Positions 52,921 to 62,421 of a stretch of 64,000 nt of DNA are shown here, piece after piece. How positions within the stretch are numbered: position 1 is the stretch's first letter; each line of letters begins with the position of its first letter. The translations under genes were made by a program, and so were the position numbers. Source of the DNA: CAVOEB01 sp965249645 (GTDB lineage: Bacteria; Pseudomonadota; Alphaproteobacteria; UBA828; JAPUJA01); contig CBDFML010000012.1 in NCBI GenBank assembly GCA_965249645.1, positions 1,240,001 to 1,304,000 on the forward strand, written 5' to 3'. Under the pieces are notes generated by a model. It was given only the letters and a program-made list of their open reading frames with translations, did not search any database and was not told the origin of the DNA.

Positions 52921-54723
52921 TCAGCTCTCCGCGTCGTCTTTCTTCGGAGTGGGCGGCATTTGCACCCGGATATGGAGTTCACGCAGATGGCCGGGATCGG
53001 CAGGTGCGGGCGCTCCCATCAGCAGATCTTCCGCCTGCTGGTTCATCGGGAAGGCGATGATCTCGCGGATGTTGGGCTCGTCGGCCAGCAACATGACGAT
53101 GCGGTCGATTCCCGGTGCGATACCGCCGTGAGGCGGAGCGCCGAACTTGAAGGCGTGAAACAGCGCGGGAAACTGGCTCTCCACCGCCTCCGCCTCGTAA
53201 CCGGCGATAGCGAATGCCTTGACCATCACGTCGGGCAAATGGTTCCGGATAGCACCGCTCGAGAGTTCTACGCCGTTGCACACGATATCGTACTGGTAGG
53301 CGAGGATCTCTAGGGGGTCCTGGGCCTTCAACGCGTCCAGCCCGCCCTGCGGCATGGAAAACGGGTTATGGCTGAATTCGATCTTCTTGGTCAGCTCGTC
53401 GAACTCGTACATCGGATAATCGACGATCCAGCAAAAGCGGAAAGCATCCTTCTCCAGGAGGTCGAGCTGGAGGCCGAGCTCAGTACGCACCGCGCCCGCA
53501 TAGCGGGTCGCCGCCGCCGGCGCATCGCAACTCAAAAACAGCGCGTCGCCATCGGCGAGGCCCGCCTGCTCGCGCAGGCCCGTCAGCACCTCGGGCGGGA
53601 TGAATTTCGCGATTGGGCCCTTGCCCGCGCCATCGTTGAACACGATATAACCCAGCCCGGGGACACCCAGCCCCTGGGCAAACTCGATCATCTTGTCGAA
53701 GAAGCTGCGCGGCTGTGCCGCGGCGCCCTTGACCGGGATGGCGCACACCACGCCGCCCTTCCCGATGGTCGATTTAAAGGCGCGGAATTCCACGTCGTCG
53801 CGTGCGAAATGCTCGGTGACGTCGACGATTTCGATTGGATTGCGCAAGTCGGGCTTGTCGGTGCCGTACTTCGCCATCGCCTCCCGGTAGGGAATGCGCG
53901 GCCAGGGCGAGGGCGTGACGTCGCGCTCGGAGAATTCGGTGAACACGCCGTGCAGCACGGGTTCAACCGCGACGAACACGTCTTCCTGCTCGACGAACGC
54001 CATCTCGAGATCGAGTTGATAGAACTCGCCGGGCGAGCGATCGGCGCGCGCATCCTCGTCGCGAAAACAGGGCGCGATCTGAAAGTAGCGGTCGAAGCCC
54101 GAAGCCATGAGCAGTTGCTTGAACTGCTGGGGCGCCTGGGGCAACGCGTAGAACGAACCGGGATGAATTCGACTGGGCACCAGATAATCCCGCGCTCCCT
54201 CGGGCGAGCTGGCCGTCAGAATCGGGGTCTGAAACTCGGTGAACCCCTGGTCCACCATGCGCTGACGGATGCTGCTGATGATGTTCGAGCGCAGCAGGAT
54301 GTTGCGGTGCATGCGCTCGCGGCGCAGGTCGAGAAAGCGGTAGCGCAGGCGAACATCCTCTCCATACTCGTGCTCGCCATGCACCGGCATGGGCAGGCTT
54401 TCGGCTACGGACTGAATCTCGAGTCCCTCGATCTGGATTTCCACTTCGCCGGTGGGCAGCTTGGGGTTGACCGTATCGTCGCTGCGCGGCACCACCGGGC
54501 CGGTCACGGTCACGACGCATTCCGAGCGCAGGGCTTCGGCGGTGGAAAACAGCGCATGACCGGTCTCGACGACGCACTGGGTGACGCCGTAATGATCGCG
54601 CAGATCGATGAACAGAAGCTGGCCGTGATCACGCATCCGGTGAACCCAGCCCGAAATTCGCGCGCTCTCGCCGACATGGGTGGGTCTGAGCTCGGCGCAA
54701 TTGTGGGTTCGGTAAGGATGCAT
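52921..54723 (-). CDS. aspS: Aspartyl-tRNA synthetase AspS
   Basis: A 600-residue class II synthetase. The N-terminal OB-fold (ISGWVHRMRDHGQLLFIDLRD, described by key block WVHRMRDHGQLLF) binds the anticodon; motif 2 is FRDEDARADRSPGEFYQLD and motif 3 is GIAPGIDRIVMLL, with the bacterial GAD insertion between. FQTPILTASSPEGARDYLVPSR is typical. Start MHPYRTHNC is chosen at the family N-terminus; upstream codons in frame lack similarity. It may also charge tRNA-Asn if asparaginyl-tRNA synthetase is absent, which cannot be judged here. Confidence 0.96.
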   Translation of the reverse strand: MHPYRTHNCAELRPTHVGESARISGWVHRMRDHGQLLFIDLRDHYGVTQCVVETGHALFSTAEALRSECVVTVTGPVVPRSDDTVNPKLPTGEVEIQIEGLEIQSVAESLPMPVHGEHEYGEDVRLRYRFLDLRRERMHRNILLRSNIISSIRQRMVDQGFTEFQTPILTASSPEGARDYLVPSRIHPGSFYALPQAPQQFKQLLMASGFDRYFQIAPCFRDEDARADRSPGEFYQLDLEMAFVEQEDVFVAVEPVLHGVFTEFSERDVTPSPWPRIPYREAMAKYGTDKPDLRNPIEIVDVTEHFARDDVEFRAFKSTIGKGGVVCAIPVKGAAAQPRSFFDKMIEFAQGLGVPGLGYIVFNDGAGKGPIAKFIPPEVLTGLREQAGLADGDALFLSCDAPAAATRYAGAVRTELGLQLDLLEKDAFRFCWIVDYPMYEFDELTKKIEFSHNPFSMPQGGLDALKAQDPLEILAYQYDIVCNGVELSSGAIRNHLPDVMVKAFAIAGYEAEAVESQFPALFHAFKFGAPPHGGIAPGIDRIVMLLADEPNIREIIAFPMNQQAEDLLMGAPAPADPGHLRELHIRVQMPPTPKKDDAES

Positions 54724-54881
54724 GGACCCGTAACTCTGCTTGGGCGGGCGCACCGCCTGACAATCTTGCGAGGCGGAGAAGCGCATGGAAACCGGTGTTC
54801 TGTCAAGGCTGCGCGCCGCAAAGCGCCCGAGCGCGCCGCTCCACTGGCGCGCTACCGTCGTTTCGGGTAAACCCTCGACTC

Positions 54882-55465
54882 GTGTGTGGAATTGCGATTA
54901 GGCGCGTCGTCGTCCTCGGTGCCGTTTTGCTTGCCCTGCTCGGCCCGACGGCAAGCGCCGGCGTCGATGATCCACCGCTCGTGGCAGCCGCCAAGGCGAG
55001 CGATGCCGAGACGGTGCGCGGGTTGCTAGAGTCGGGCGAAGACGTCGAAACCCCGGACTGGGCGGGCTGGCCGTGTCCTTGGTGTGGGCTGCGCTGCGCC
55101 TGCATGACCAGGTAATCGAGGTGCTGCTCGACGCGGGCGCCGATATCGAGGCGATCGGCCACGGCGGCAAGAACAGCGGGACGCCGCTTATGATGGCGGC
55201 AAAGAAGCTGGAAGGAATCGAAACCATGGCTCTGTTGCTCTCGCGAGGCGCCGCGATCGACGGTGTCGATCAATACAACCGCACCGCATTGATGATCGCG
55301 GCCAAACACGGGCGCGCAGACAACATTGTTTTCCTGCTCGAACGGGGCGCCGATCCCAACGCGCGAAACGCGCTCGAAAGGAACCCGACGGCGCTTGCGC
55401 TGGCACGCGCTCATGGCCGCGACGAGGCGGTCCGGCTGCTCGAAGTGGCAGGAGCGCGCGAGTAA
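54882..55465 (+). pseudogene. Frameshifted ankyrin-repeat protein gene with signal peptide
   Basis: A GTG start gives a signal sequence (IRRVVVLGAVLLALLGPTASA) and the first ankyrin repeat (PLVAAAKASDAETVRGLLES). Near 55060 (GCGGGCTGG) one missing base shifts the frame; the other frame resumes LAVSLVWAALRLHDQVIEVL and continues with repeats GTPLMMAAKKLEGIETMALL and TALMIAAKHGRADNIVFLLE to 55465. The joined product would be about 195 residues, exported, with four repeats. It overlaps the rnd start by one base, so it was probably in an operon with rnd. Confidence 0.7.
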
Positions 55466-56700
55466 TGGCGCGCCGGCGCCGATCCCCCGCTGACGAAACA
55501 CCGGTCGAGGACGGCCAGGAAGTTACCGTCCTCACGGATACAGAGTCGCTGGCCGAGTTCTGTGACCGGCTTGCCGGATCGCCCTATATTACCGTCGACA
55601 CCGAGTTCATGCGCGAAACGACCTATTGGTCGAAGCTCTGCCTGATCCAGCTGGCTAACACGAACCACGCCGCGGTGATCGATCCGCTGGCGCCTGATCT
55701 CGATCTCGCTCCCTTCCACGACCTGCTCGGCGCACCCGAGACCGTTAAGGTCTTCCATTCGGCGCGCCAGGACATCGAGATTTTCTTCCATCTGACCGGC
55801 GAGGTGCCCGCGCCGCTCTTCGACACCCAGGTTGCGGCCATGGTCTGCGGCTTCGGCGACTCCGTGTCCTACGAGAACCTAGTCGCGAAGCTTGGCAACG
55901 CGCAGATTGACAAGGGCCAGCGCTTCACGGACTGGGAACGCCGCCCACTCACCGCGAAGCAGTTGCACTACGCGCTGGCCGATGTGCTGCACCTCCGTCC
56001 GGTCTACGAGGCGTTGACCGAGCGGCTCGACGAGAGCGGGCGAGCCGCGTGGCTGGCGGAGGAAATGACCGTACTGACAAACCCCGCAACCTACCGACTC
56101 GATCCGGACGACGCCTGGCGGCGGCTCAAGGTGCGCAACCCCAAGCGGCGCACTCTTGCGGTGTTGCACGAAGCGGCTGCCTGGCGAGAACGCGAGGCCC
56201 AGCGGGTCAACGTGCCGCGCCGGCGCATCCTGCGCGACGAAGCGCTGCACGAAATTGCCGTCCAGGCGCCGCGAAGCCGAGAGGAACTCTCCTCGATTCG
56301 CGGCATGTCCCGTGGAATCGCCGAGAGCGCACGGGGCGACGACCTCATCGACTCCGTGGCCCGCGCCCTGGAGCGCCCTGACGACGAATTGCCCCATCTG
56401 CGGCCGCGCCGCCAGTTGCCGGGCAATATCGGGCCGCTGGTCGAACTGCTCAAGGTGTTGCTCAAGGCGCGCTGCGAGGCCCACGGGGTGGCTCAGAAGC
56501 TGATTGCCACCGTGGACGATCTGGAGGAAGTCGCCGGCCACGGCGAGGACGCGCCGGTGCTTGCACTCCATGGTTGGCGTTACGACGTGTTCGGCCGGGA
56601 TGCATTAGCGCTTCGGGCCGGCGACCTGGCCTTGACCGTCGAGGACAACCGAATCGCTGCGATCGAGCGCAGTGCAATCGTGCGTCCACAGGATGGTTGA
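55465..56700 (+). CDS. rnd: Ribonuclease D
   Basis: A 411-residue 3'-5' exoribonuclease of the DEDDy family. The acidic residues are in TVDTEFMRETTYW (D, E), VFHSARQDIEIFF (D) and LHYALADVLHLRPVYEAL (Tyr and Asp). The C-terminal HRDC domain (HEIAVQAPRSREELSSIRGM) binds nucleic acid. It trims tRNA precursors. The start codon overlaps the stop of the broken ankyrin gene. Confidence 0.93.
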   Translation: MARRRRSPADETPVEDGQEVTVLTDTESLAEFCDRLAGSPYITVDTEFMRETTYWSKLCLIQLANTNHAAVIDPLAPDLDLAPFHDLLGAPETVKVFHSARQDIEIFFHLTGEVPAPLFDTQVAAMVCGFGDSVSYENLVAKLGNAQIDKGQRFTDWERRPLTAKQLHYALADVLHLRPVYEALTERLDESGRAAWLAEEMTVLTNPATYRLDPDDAWRRLKVRNPKRRTLAVLHEAAAWREREAQRVNVPRRRILRDEALHEIAVQAPRSREELSSIRGMSRGIAESARGDDLIDSVARALERPDDELPHLRPRRQLPGNIGPLVELLKVLLKARCEAHGVAQKLIATVDDLEEVAGHGEDAPVLALHGWRYDVFGRDALALRAGDLALTVEDNRIAAIERSAIVRPQDG

Positions 56701-56706
56701 GCCCGC

Positions 56707-58227
56707 CTAGTCGGTCAAATGGGGCCCGATTGCGGGCTCCAGCTCCATCGAGACGGCGAGCGTGCGAAGCCGGCGCTCAACCGCTTCGCCGATCAGGACT
56801 TCGGTTCCGGGCCGGCAGCCCAGGGTGAGGGATTTCTCGCCGATACGCAGCGCAGTTTGTTCCAAAGTCGTTGCGTTGCCGCCGCACAGGCGGTCGGCCA
56901 GGCGGATCGCAAGCCCGAGACGTTTGGCCTTTTCACGGCGATTGTCGTCTAGCATGGCCGCAATCGACGTGAGCGCGGTTTTGCCCGCGAAACTCGTTTT
57001 GTAGCGCGACGCCACCGCCAGTGCCAGAAACGCGCGGCCTGGATGATCGATGCCGACGACCTGAAGGCGAAGCACCTGCTGAAACGCGTGCTCCGCCCGA
57101 AAATCGGGATGCTCGCGCCACGCAACATCGGCGAGCAGGCATGCGGCAAGCCTCAAACGCGCCTCATCGGGGGCTTCCTCGGGATACAACGGCCTCGTCC
57201 AGTCGGCCAGGGCGCGGCCGTACTCGGCCAGATTCCCCAACCGTTCCGCATAGGAAAGGCATCCTTCGATCAGGGGGTCGTTGCTACGGACGTCGGGCGG
57301 CAAATGACTGAACAGAATGCCCTCGCGCAACCCGTCTGCCGAAAAAATCACAGTTCTCGGTTTGATCACGCGCAAAAGATCCAGCAACACCAATGCCGCG
57401 GTGGAAACGGTGTCGCGCCTCCGGCTCGGCACCGCCTCGACGCGCGCCAGGGTCGAACTGCCGAGTCCCGCGACAAGCCCCGCAAGCGACGTCGCGTCGC
57501 GTTGCGTCAACGCATAGTGGTGGATCATGCGCAGGGGATAGTCGCGCTGGGCCATGTGAATGCGGCCCAAGGCCCGCCAATTGCCACCGACGAGATAGAG
57601 ATTGCGCCCGCGCGCCTCGGCGAGCCAGTCGAGCGGTGCCAGCTTGGCCTCGATGCGGGCTACGATTTCGGGCCGCGCCGAGGGGCTCATCACGCCAAGG
57701 CGAAACGGCCCGAGCGGCAAGGTAATCTGGCGTCCCGCCCGGCCGTCGTCGAGTTGCGCGAGTTCGAGGCTGCCGGCACCGATATCACCCATCAACCCGT
57801 CGGCATCGGGAATGCCCGAAATCACGCCAAGGGCGGAATATTCCGCTTCCTCGGTTCCGCTCAACACGCGCGCATGGAGCCCCGTCCGATCGAGCACCTT
57901 GGCAACAAATTCCTCGCCGTCGGCCGCCTCTCGAACGGCCGCGGTCGCCACCACGTCGAGATGCCCGAGATCCATGACCCGGGCCATTTCGGCGAACCGC
58001 GCCAGATTGTCGAGCGCGAGCTCGACGCCCTCGGGCCACAGCCGGCCACTGGTCGGAAGCGCGCGGCCAAGTCCGCATAGAACCTTTTCGTTGAAGACGG
58101 GCAGCGGCGCCCGCTGATGCCCTTCGTAGATGACGAGACGGATCGAGTTCGACCCGATGTCCACCACGCCGACACGCGCTCCCGTGACGGGAGCGGTCGT
58201 GAGCGCATGCTTCGCTTCCACCGCCAT
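56707..58227 (-). CDS. ppx: Exopolyphosphatase Ppx
   Basis: A 506-residue Ppx/GppA phosphatase, VGVVDIGSNSIRLVIYEGHQ near its start. It has the second phosphate loop VMGDIGAGSLELAQL-like GLMGDIGAGSLELAQ, and a C-terminal HD-like region (DVAWREHPDFRAEHAFQQVL) as in long-form Ppx. It degrades polyphosphate made by the adjacent kinase; their genes are 12 bp apart and form a ppk-ppx unit. It converges with rnd. Confidence 0.94.
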   Translation of the reverse strand: MAVEAKHALTTAPVTGARVGVVDIGSNSIRLVIYEGHQRAPLPVFNEKVLCGLGRALPTSGRLWPEGVELALDNLARFAEMARVMDLGHLDVVATAAVREAADGEEFVAKVLDRTGLHARVLSGTEEAEYSALGVISGIPDADGLMGDIGAGSLELAQLDDGRAGRQITLPLGPFRLGVMSPSARPEIVARIEAKLAPLDWLAEARGRNLYLVGGNWRALGRIHMAQRDYPLRMIHHYALTQRDATSLAGLVAGLGSSTLARVEAVPSRRRDTVSTAALVLLDLLRVIKPRTVIFSADGLREGILFSHLPPDVRSNDPLIEGCLSYAERLGNLAEYGRALADWTRPLYPEEAPDEARLRLAACLLADVAWREHPDFRAEHAFQQVLRLQVVGIDHPGRAFLALAVASRYKTSFAGKTALTSIAAMLDDNRREKAKRLGLAIRLADRLCGGNATTLEQTALRIGEKSLTLGCRPGTEVLIGEAVERRLRTLAVSMELEPAIGPHLTD

Positions 58228-58239
58228 GCCGGGCGTAGG

Positions 58240-60456
58240 CTAGGCGCTTTGGATCGCCCTGTCGAGATTGCTCTGCGGTGACGCCTTGCCCCGGCCCGAC
58301 AGGCTCGGATTCGTCATGAAAAAGGTGTGGGCGTTGAACGAATCGGGGTCGGACGACAGGCGCCGATAGCGGCCGTCGGACTCCAGCGTCCAGCTTTGCG
58401 CTACGTCGTTCAGATTGGCGGTCATGATCTGTCCCATGACCTGTTCATGAACCGTCGCGTTCTCGATCGGCACAAGTACCTCGATACGCCGGTCGAAATT
58501 GCGCGGCATCCAGTCCGCTGACGAGATGTAGACCTTGGCCTCCCGTGAGGGCAAACCGTGGCCCGCGCCGAAGCAGACGATCCGCGAATGCTCCAGGAAG
58601 CGACCGACGATGCTTTTGACCCGGATGTTCTCGGAAAGTCCAGAGACGCCCGGCCGCAGGCAACAGACACCGCGAATCACCAGATCGATCTGAACCCCCG
58701 CCTGGGATGCTGCATACAGTGCATCGATCGCCTGCGTGTCGACCAGAGAATTGAGTTTCGCCCAGATTGCCGCCGGCCGCCCGGCCTTGGCGTGGGCGAT
58801 CTCGTCCTCGATCAGATCAAGCACGGTGTCGCGCAGGTTGTTAGGAGCCACCGCCAGTGGCCCGCGCCGAAGCAGACTTTCGAAGCGCTCGGGCGGCGCC
58901 GTGCCGGTGACGAAATTGAAGAAATAGGCAGCATCCCGGCAGAACGCAGGATCGCAAGTGAAGAACGAGCAATCGGTGTAAATCCGCGCCGTGATCGGGT
59001 GGTAGTTGCCTGTGCCGTAATGGACGTAACTGCACAGCGTATCGAGCTCGCGGCGAACCACGAGCGACACCTTGGCGTGGGTTTTCAACCCGACGAAGCC
59101 GTAGACCACCTGGACCCCGACACGTTCGAGGTCGCGCGCCCATTTGATATTGGCTTCCTCGTCGAAGCGCGCTTTCAATTCTACGAGCGCGGTCACCGAC
59201 TTGCCCGCCTCGGCCGCCTGGATCAGCGCTTTGACGATGGGGGAATCGTCGCTCGTGCGATACAGCGTCTGCTTGATCGCGACGACCTTGGGGTCGTTCG
59301 CCGCCTGGTTGAGAAAGCCGACCACCGCATCGAAGCTTTCATAGGGATGGTGCACCAGGATGTCCTTTTGGCGGATTGCCGCGAAGCAGTCGCCGTCATG
59401 ATCGCGGATGCGCTCGGGAAAGCGCGGGGTAAACGCCGCGAATTCAAGGTCCGGGCGGTCGCACTCCGTCAGGAGACGGGCGTCCGCGAGGCCGAGGATT
59501 CCGTCCACTGCAACCACCTCGCTCGACGGCACGCGCAACGATTCGAGCACGAAATTGAGCAGTGGTTTGGGCATCTCGGCCGAAACCTTGAGGCGTATGA
59601 CGCCGCCCCGACGACGGCGTTTTAGAGCGAATTCGAACAGCCGAACCAGATCTTCGGCCTCTTCCTGGATCTCGATGTCGCTGTTGCGGATAATGCGGAA
59701 CTGGCCTTGGCTTACCACGTCGTGGCCGGGGAAAAACCGGCTCATAAACATCAGAATGATGGTTTCGAGCGCAACGAAACGAATGGACTCGCCCGGCAAG
59801 CGGGTAAAGCGCTCGATCTGGCGTGGCAATGGCACGATGGCGCGAAGCACGTCGCCACTGTCCCGTTCCACGAGTTGAAGCACGAGCGCAAAGCCCAAGT
59901 TGGGGATGAACGGGAACGGATGGGCAGGATCCACGGCCAACGGCGTGATCATCGGGAAAATCTCGGCGTTGAAGTAACTCTCCAGCCACGTCCGGTCTTC
60001 CTCGTCGAGCTCGCCGGGCTCGACCACGGCGACGCCCTCGTTGCGCAACTCGCCGCGCAGCGCAACCCATCGCTGCTGTTGTTCGGCGATCAGGACGTTG
60101 GCATCCGCAACCACCCGGGTGAGCTGCTGGGCCGGCGTCAACCCGTCCTGGCTTAGCTCGGTTATTCCCGCCTCGACCTGGGCGAACAGGCCCGCGACGC
60201 GAACCATGAAAAACTCATCGAGATTTGCCGCCGAGATCGACAGGAAACTCAAACGCTCGAGCAACGGGTGATCGGGATTGCTGGATTCCTCGAGCACCCG
60301 GCTGTTGAAAGCCAGCCAGGACAATTCGCGATTAAAAAACCGTTCTGGCGACTCACGCGTCGTCGCCGACGCCGTCGGGATGCCGTTCACGGCACCGGCT
60401 TCTTCGCCCGCCGCCGCGTCGACTACGCGCAAAGGAGAATTTTCGTTTTTAATCAT
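58240..60456 (-). CDS. ppk: Polyphosphate kinase Ppk1
   Basis: A 738-residue PPK1 that reversibly polymerises ATP phosphate. FNRELSWLAFNSRVLEE starts the fold; the catalytic histidine block is YVHYGTGNYHPITARIYTDC, and SSADWMPRNFDRRIEVLVP is the second phospholipase-D-like motif. IFPMITPLAVDPAHPFPF is also conserved. The ATG 60456 is preferred over a TTG 18 codons upstream. The order hdaA - ppk - ppx on the minus strand is usual in Alphaproteobacteria. Confidence 0.95.
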   Translation of the reverse strand: MIKNENSPLRVVDAAAGEEAGAVNGIPTASATTRESPERFFNRELSWLAFNSRVLEESSNPDHPLLERLSFLSISAANLDEFFMVRVAGLFAQVEAGITELSQDGLTPAQQLTRVVADANVLIAEQQQRWVALRGELRNEGVAVVEPGELDEEDRTWLESYFNAEIFPMITPLAVDPAHPFPFIPNLGFALVLQLVERDSGDVLRAIVPLPRQIERFTRLPGESIRFVALETIILMFMSRFFPGHDVVSQGQFRIIRNSDIEIQEEAEDLVRLFEFALKRRRRGGVIRLKVSAEMPKPLLNFVLESLRVPSSEVVAVDGILGLADARLLTECDRPDLEFAAFTPRFPERIRDHDGDCFAAIRQKDILVHHPYESFDAVVGFLNQAANDPKVVAIKQTLYRTSDDSPIVKALIQAAEAGKSVTALVELKARFDEEANIKWARDLERVGVQVVYGFVGLKTHAKVSLVVRRELDTLCSYVHYGTGNYHPITARIYTDCSFFTCDPAFCRDAAYFFNFVTGTAPPERFESLLRRGPLAVAPNNLRDTVLDLIEDEIAHAKAGRPAAIWAKLNSLVDTQAIDALYAASQAGVQIDLVIRGVCCLRPGVSGLSENIRVKSIVGRFLEHSRIVCFGAGHGLPSREAKVYISSADWMPRNFDRRIEVLVPIENATVHEQVMGQIMTANLNDVAQSWTLESDGRYRRLSSDPDSFNAHTFFMTNPSLSGRGKASPQSNLDRAIQSA

Positions 60457-60551
60457 ACTGTTAAGGCTCAATTCTCGACACAGAATACGATCAGGCCCGG
60501 TTTCCGTCAATCTGCGTGACGAACCGCTGCCTGGAATATTCCGATCGACGA

Positions 60552-61235
60552 TTACGATTTGGTGCCGTCGAGGGCTTCGAGCACACGACCAACCAGCGGC
60601 ACGGTGAGCCGCCGCTGTTCCGCCAGCGACGCCGCATCGAGTGCGACGGCAAGCCGGCGGACCGCCTCGAACGAGCGCTCCATGCGACTGACGGCATACC
60701 GCACCACCTCATCGGTGACTGTGAGCTGCCGGTCGCCAAGTTGCTTGACCAACAGGGCCGAGAGCAGCGCATCGTCTGGCGCGCCCAACCCCACGGCGGG
60801 CAACGCGTTGAGCCGTGACCCCAGATCCGGCAGGCGAACCGGCCAGCGCGCGGGCGCCAACTCACCGGTCAGCAACAAATGGCGGCCCAACTCCGCTGCG
60901 ATATTGAGCAGGTGAAAGAGCGCCGGCTCATCGACTCCGCGATCCACGTCCTCGATTACCAGCGCCGAAGTCTTCGCAAACAAGGTCCGCTCCGTCCCCT
61001 CATCGAGCTCCGCCGCCCCGAGCCGGCGCGAGCCGCTCAGCGCCTGCCAGACATGGCTCAGATGCGACTTTCCCGAAGCGGGTGGGCCGTAAACCACCAG
61101 CGCCGCCCCGGGCCAATCGGGCCACCGGTCGAGCCAGGCCACGGCATCCGCGTTGCTCGCGGTCACCAGAAAATCTTCCCGCCCGAGGGCTGGACGCGGT
61201 TCGAAATCGAGCGCGAGCTGAACCGGGCGGCTCAC
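60552..61235 (-). CDS. hdaA: DnaA-related regulatory ATPase, HdaA-like
   Basis: A 227-residue DnaA-family protein that, in Alphaproteobacteria, promotes inactivation of DnaA after initiation. The N-terminal clamp-binding-like motif QLALDFEP is followed by Walker A VVYGPPASGKSHLSHVW and the Walker B-like ALVIEDVDRG. It lacks the DnaA DNA-binding domain. It overlaps DUF2066 by four bases and precedes ppk, a conserved arrangement. Confidence 0.9.
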   Translation of the reverse strand: MSRPVQLALDFEPRPALGREDFLVTASNADAVAWLDRWPDWPGAALVVYGPPASGKSHLSHVWQALSGSRRLGAAELDEGTERTLFAKTSALVIEDVDRGVDEPALFHLLNIAAELGRHLLLTGELAPARWPVRLPDLGSRLNALPAVGLGAPDDALLSALLVKQLGDRQLTVTDEVVRYAVSRMERSFEAVRRLAVALDAASLAEQRRLTVPLVGRVLEALDGTKS

Positions 61236-62413
61236 GGCTGTGACGCGTTTTTTGCTGGATCAAGCCGAACGATGCCCCAACCGTCCGGGGTTTCTTCCAG
61301 GTCGAGACGCGCCTGACGCAGCGCAAAAGCCATCCCTTCAGGCGCCCCGAGGTAACGGAGCCGAAGCAGCGCGCCGCTTTGCGAAAGCTCTCGCAACTCC
61401 ACGGCCCGGATGACCGACAGGGTCTCTAGGCGGCGGCGAATGTCGAGCCAGTCCGCAAGACCGGTAATCGTCAGATGCACGTCGATCGTGTTCTGCTGGT
61501 CGAACTGCAACACATTGGCCTGTTTCCACTCCCCGTTCACATGCCCGACCACGGCGGCCACGGCCCGGTCGAACAGGGTGCCCCAGCCCTCGGGACCCGA
61601 CAGCACCTCAAGGTGGAATTGGCTCGCCTGCGCCCGCCCCTTGCGCGAGAGCAGGGTAATGTCGAGTTGAAGCATCCCAGTCTCCAGCGCCTTGCTTGGC
61701 ACGACGATAGCCGATAGCGCCTCGCGCGCCCCGTAGCGTTCGGCAATTCGATCAAGTGCAGTAGCATCACCGGCCAACGCCTGTTGAACTCCCGCGAGGC
61801 GCCTGTCGACTTCGTCCCCAATCGGCAGGATCAGCGGCACCAACCCCGCCGCCACCGCCACGCGCGCCCAGGCGTCCGCCCACGGGTTGGGGGTCCGCCA
61901 TAGCCGGGACTCAAGCCCAACCGAGAGAATAGGCAACACGACGACCGAGCGGCCCGGCGTTTCTGCGAACCGCACGTCCGCATTCCTGAGCGCCAGCCGA
62001 ACGCTGTCTGGTTTAAATGTTACATTCAAAATCGCCCTGTAACTAGTTGATGTTACGCGTTCATTTGTGATTTCAAATCCACTGATCATCTGGGCGATCT
62101 GATTATCGGAGAGGCTTGGAAGCCGGTCGAAATCCTCGTCCAGCACGAGTCGTACGAAGATCTGCTCCAGACCTGCCCGATAGCCCGCGGTGAGTGCGTT
62201 TGCCCGTGCCAGATTGGTGTCGCTCGCCGTTACGTCGACCGATACTCCGAGCGCAAGAAACGGGTCGGCTGCGGCAGCCGTCTCGCTCACGACGCTGACG
62301 CCACCGCACAGGGCAAACAGGACAAAAAATACAGCTGTCGCCCGGCGCGCTGCGCGCCCGGCGCGCCCCATTGCAAACCGGCCCGGATCAAGTATCTTCA
62401 CGGTGGAGTGCAC
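61232..62413 (-). CDS. DUF2066 family exported protein
   Basis: A 393-residue protein with an N-terminal hydrophobic signal region (ATAVFFVLFALCGGVSVVSE) ending near AAAAD. The DUF2066 domain shows LGVSVDVTASDTNLARANAL, FEITNERVTSTSYRAILNVTF and VVVLPILSVG. It has a regular beta-alpha pattern but no known activity. ATGs at 62413 and 62371 are both possible starts. It is divergent from purM, with the start regions almost touching, and is overlapped by hdaA. Confidence 0.85.
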   Translation of the reverse strand: MHSTVKILDPGRFAMGRAGRAARRATAVFFVLFALCGGVSVVSETAAAADPFLALGVSVDVTASDTNLARANALTAGYRAGLEQIFVRLVLDEDFDRLPSLSDNQIAQMISGFEITNERVTSTSYRAILNVTFKPDSVRLALRNADVRFAETPGRSVVVLPILSVGLESRLWRTPNPWADAWARVAVAAGLVPLILPIGDEVDRRLAGVQQALAGDATALDRIAERYGAREALSAIVVPSKALETGMLQLDITLLSRKGRAQASQFHLEVLSGPEGWGTLFDRAVAAVVGHVNGEWKQANVLQFDQQNTIDVHLTITGLADWLDIRRRLETLSVIRAVELRELSQSGALLRLRYLGAPEGMAFALRQARLDLEETPDGWGIVRLDPAKNASQP

Positions 62414-62421
62414 TCTTCCCT

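Noticed and set aside
53368..54870. A 500-codon open frame on the plus strand opposite aspS
   Set aside because: It lies entirely opposite a well-conserved synthetase, is rich in Arg/Leu/His with no family motif, and is the expected shadow in high-GC DNA.
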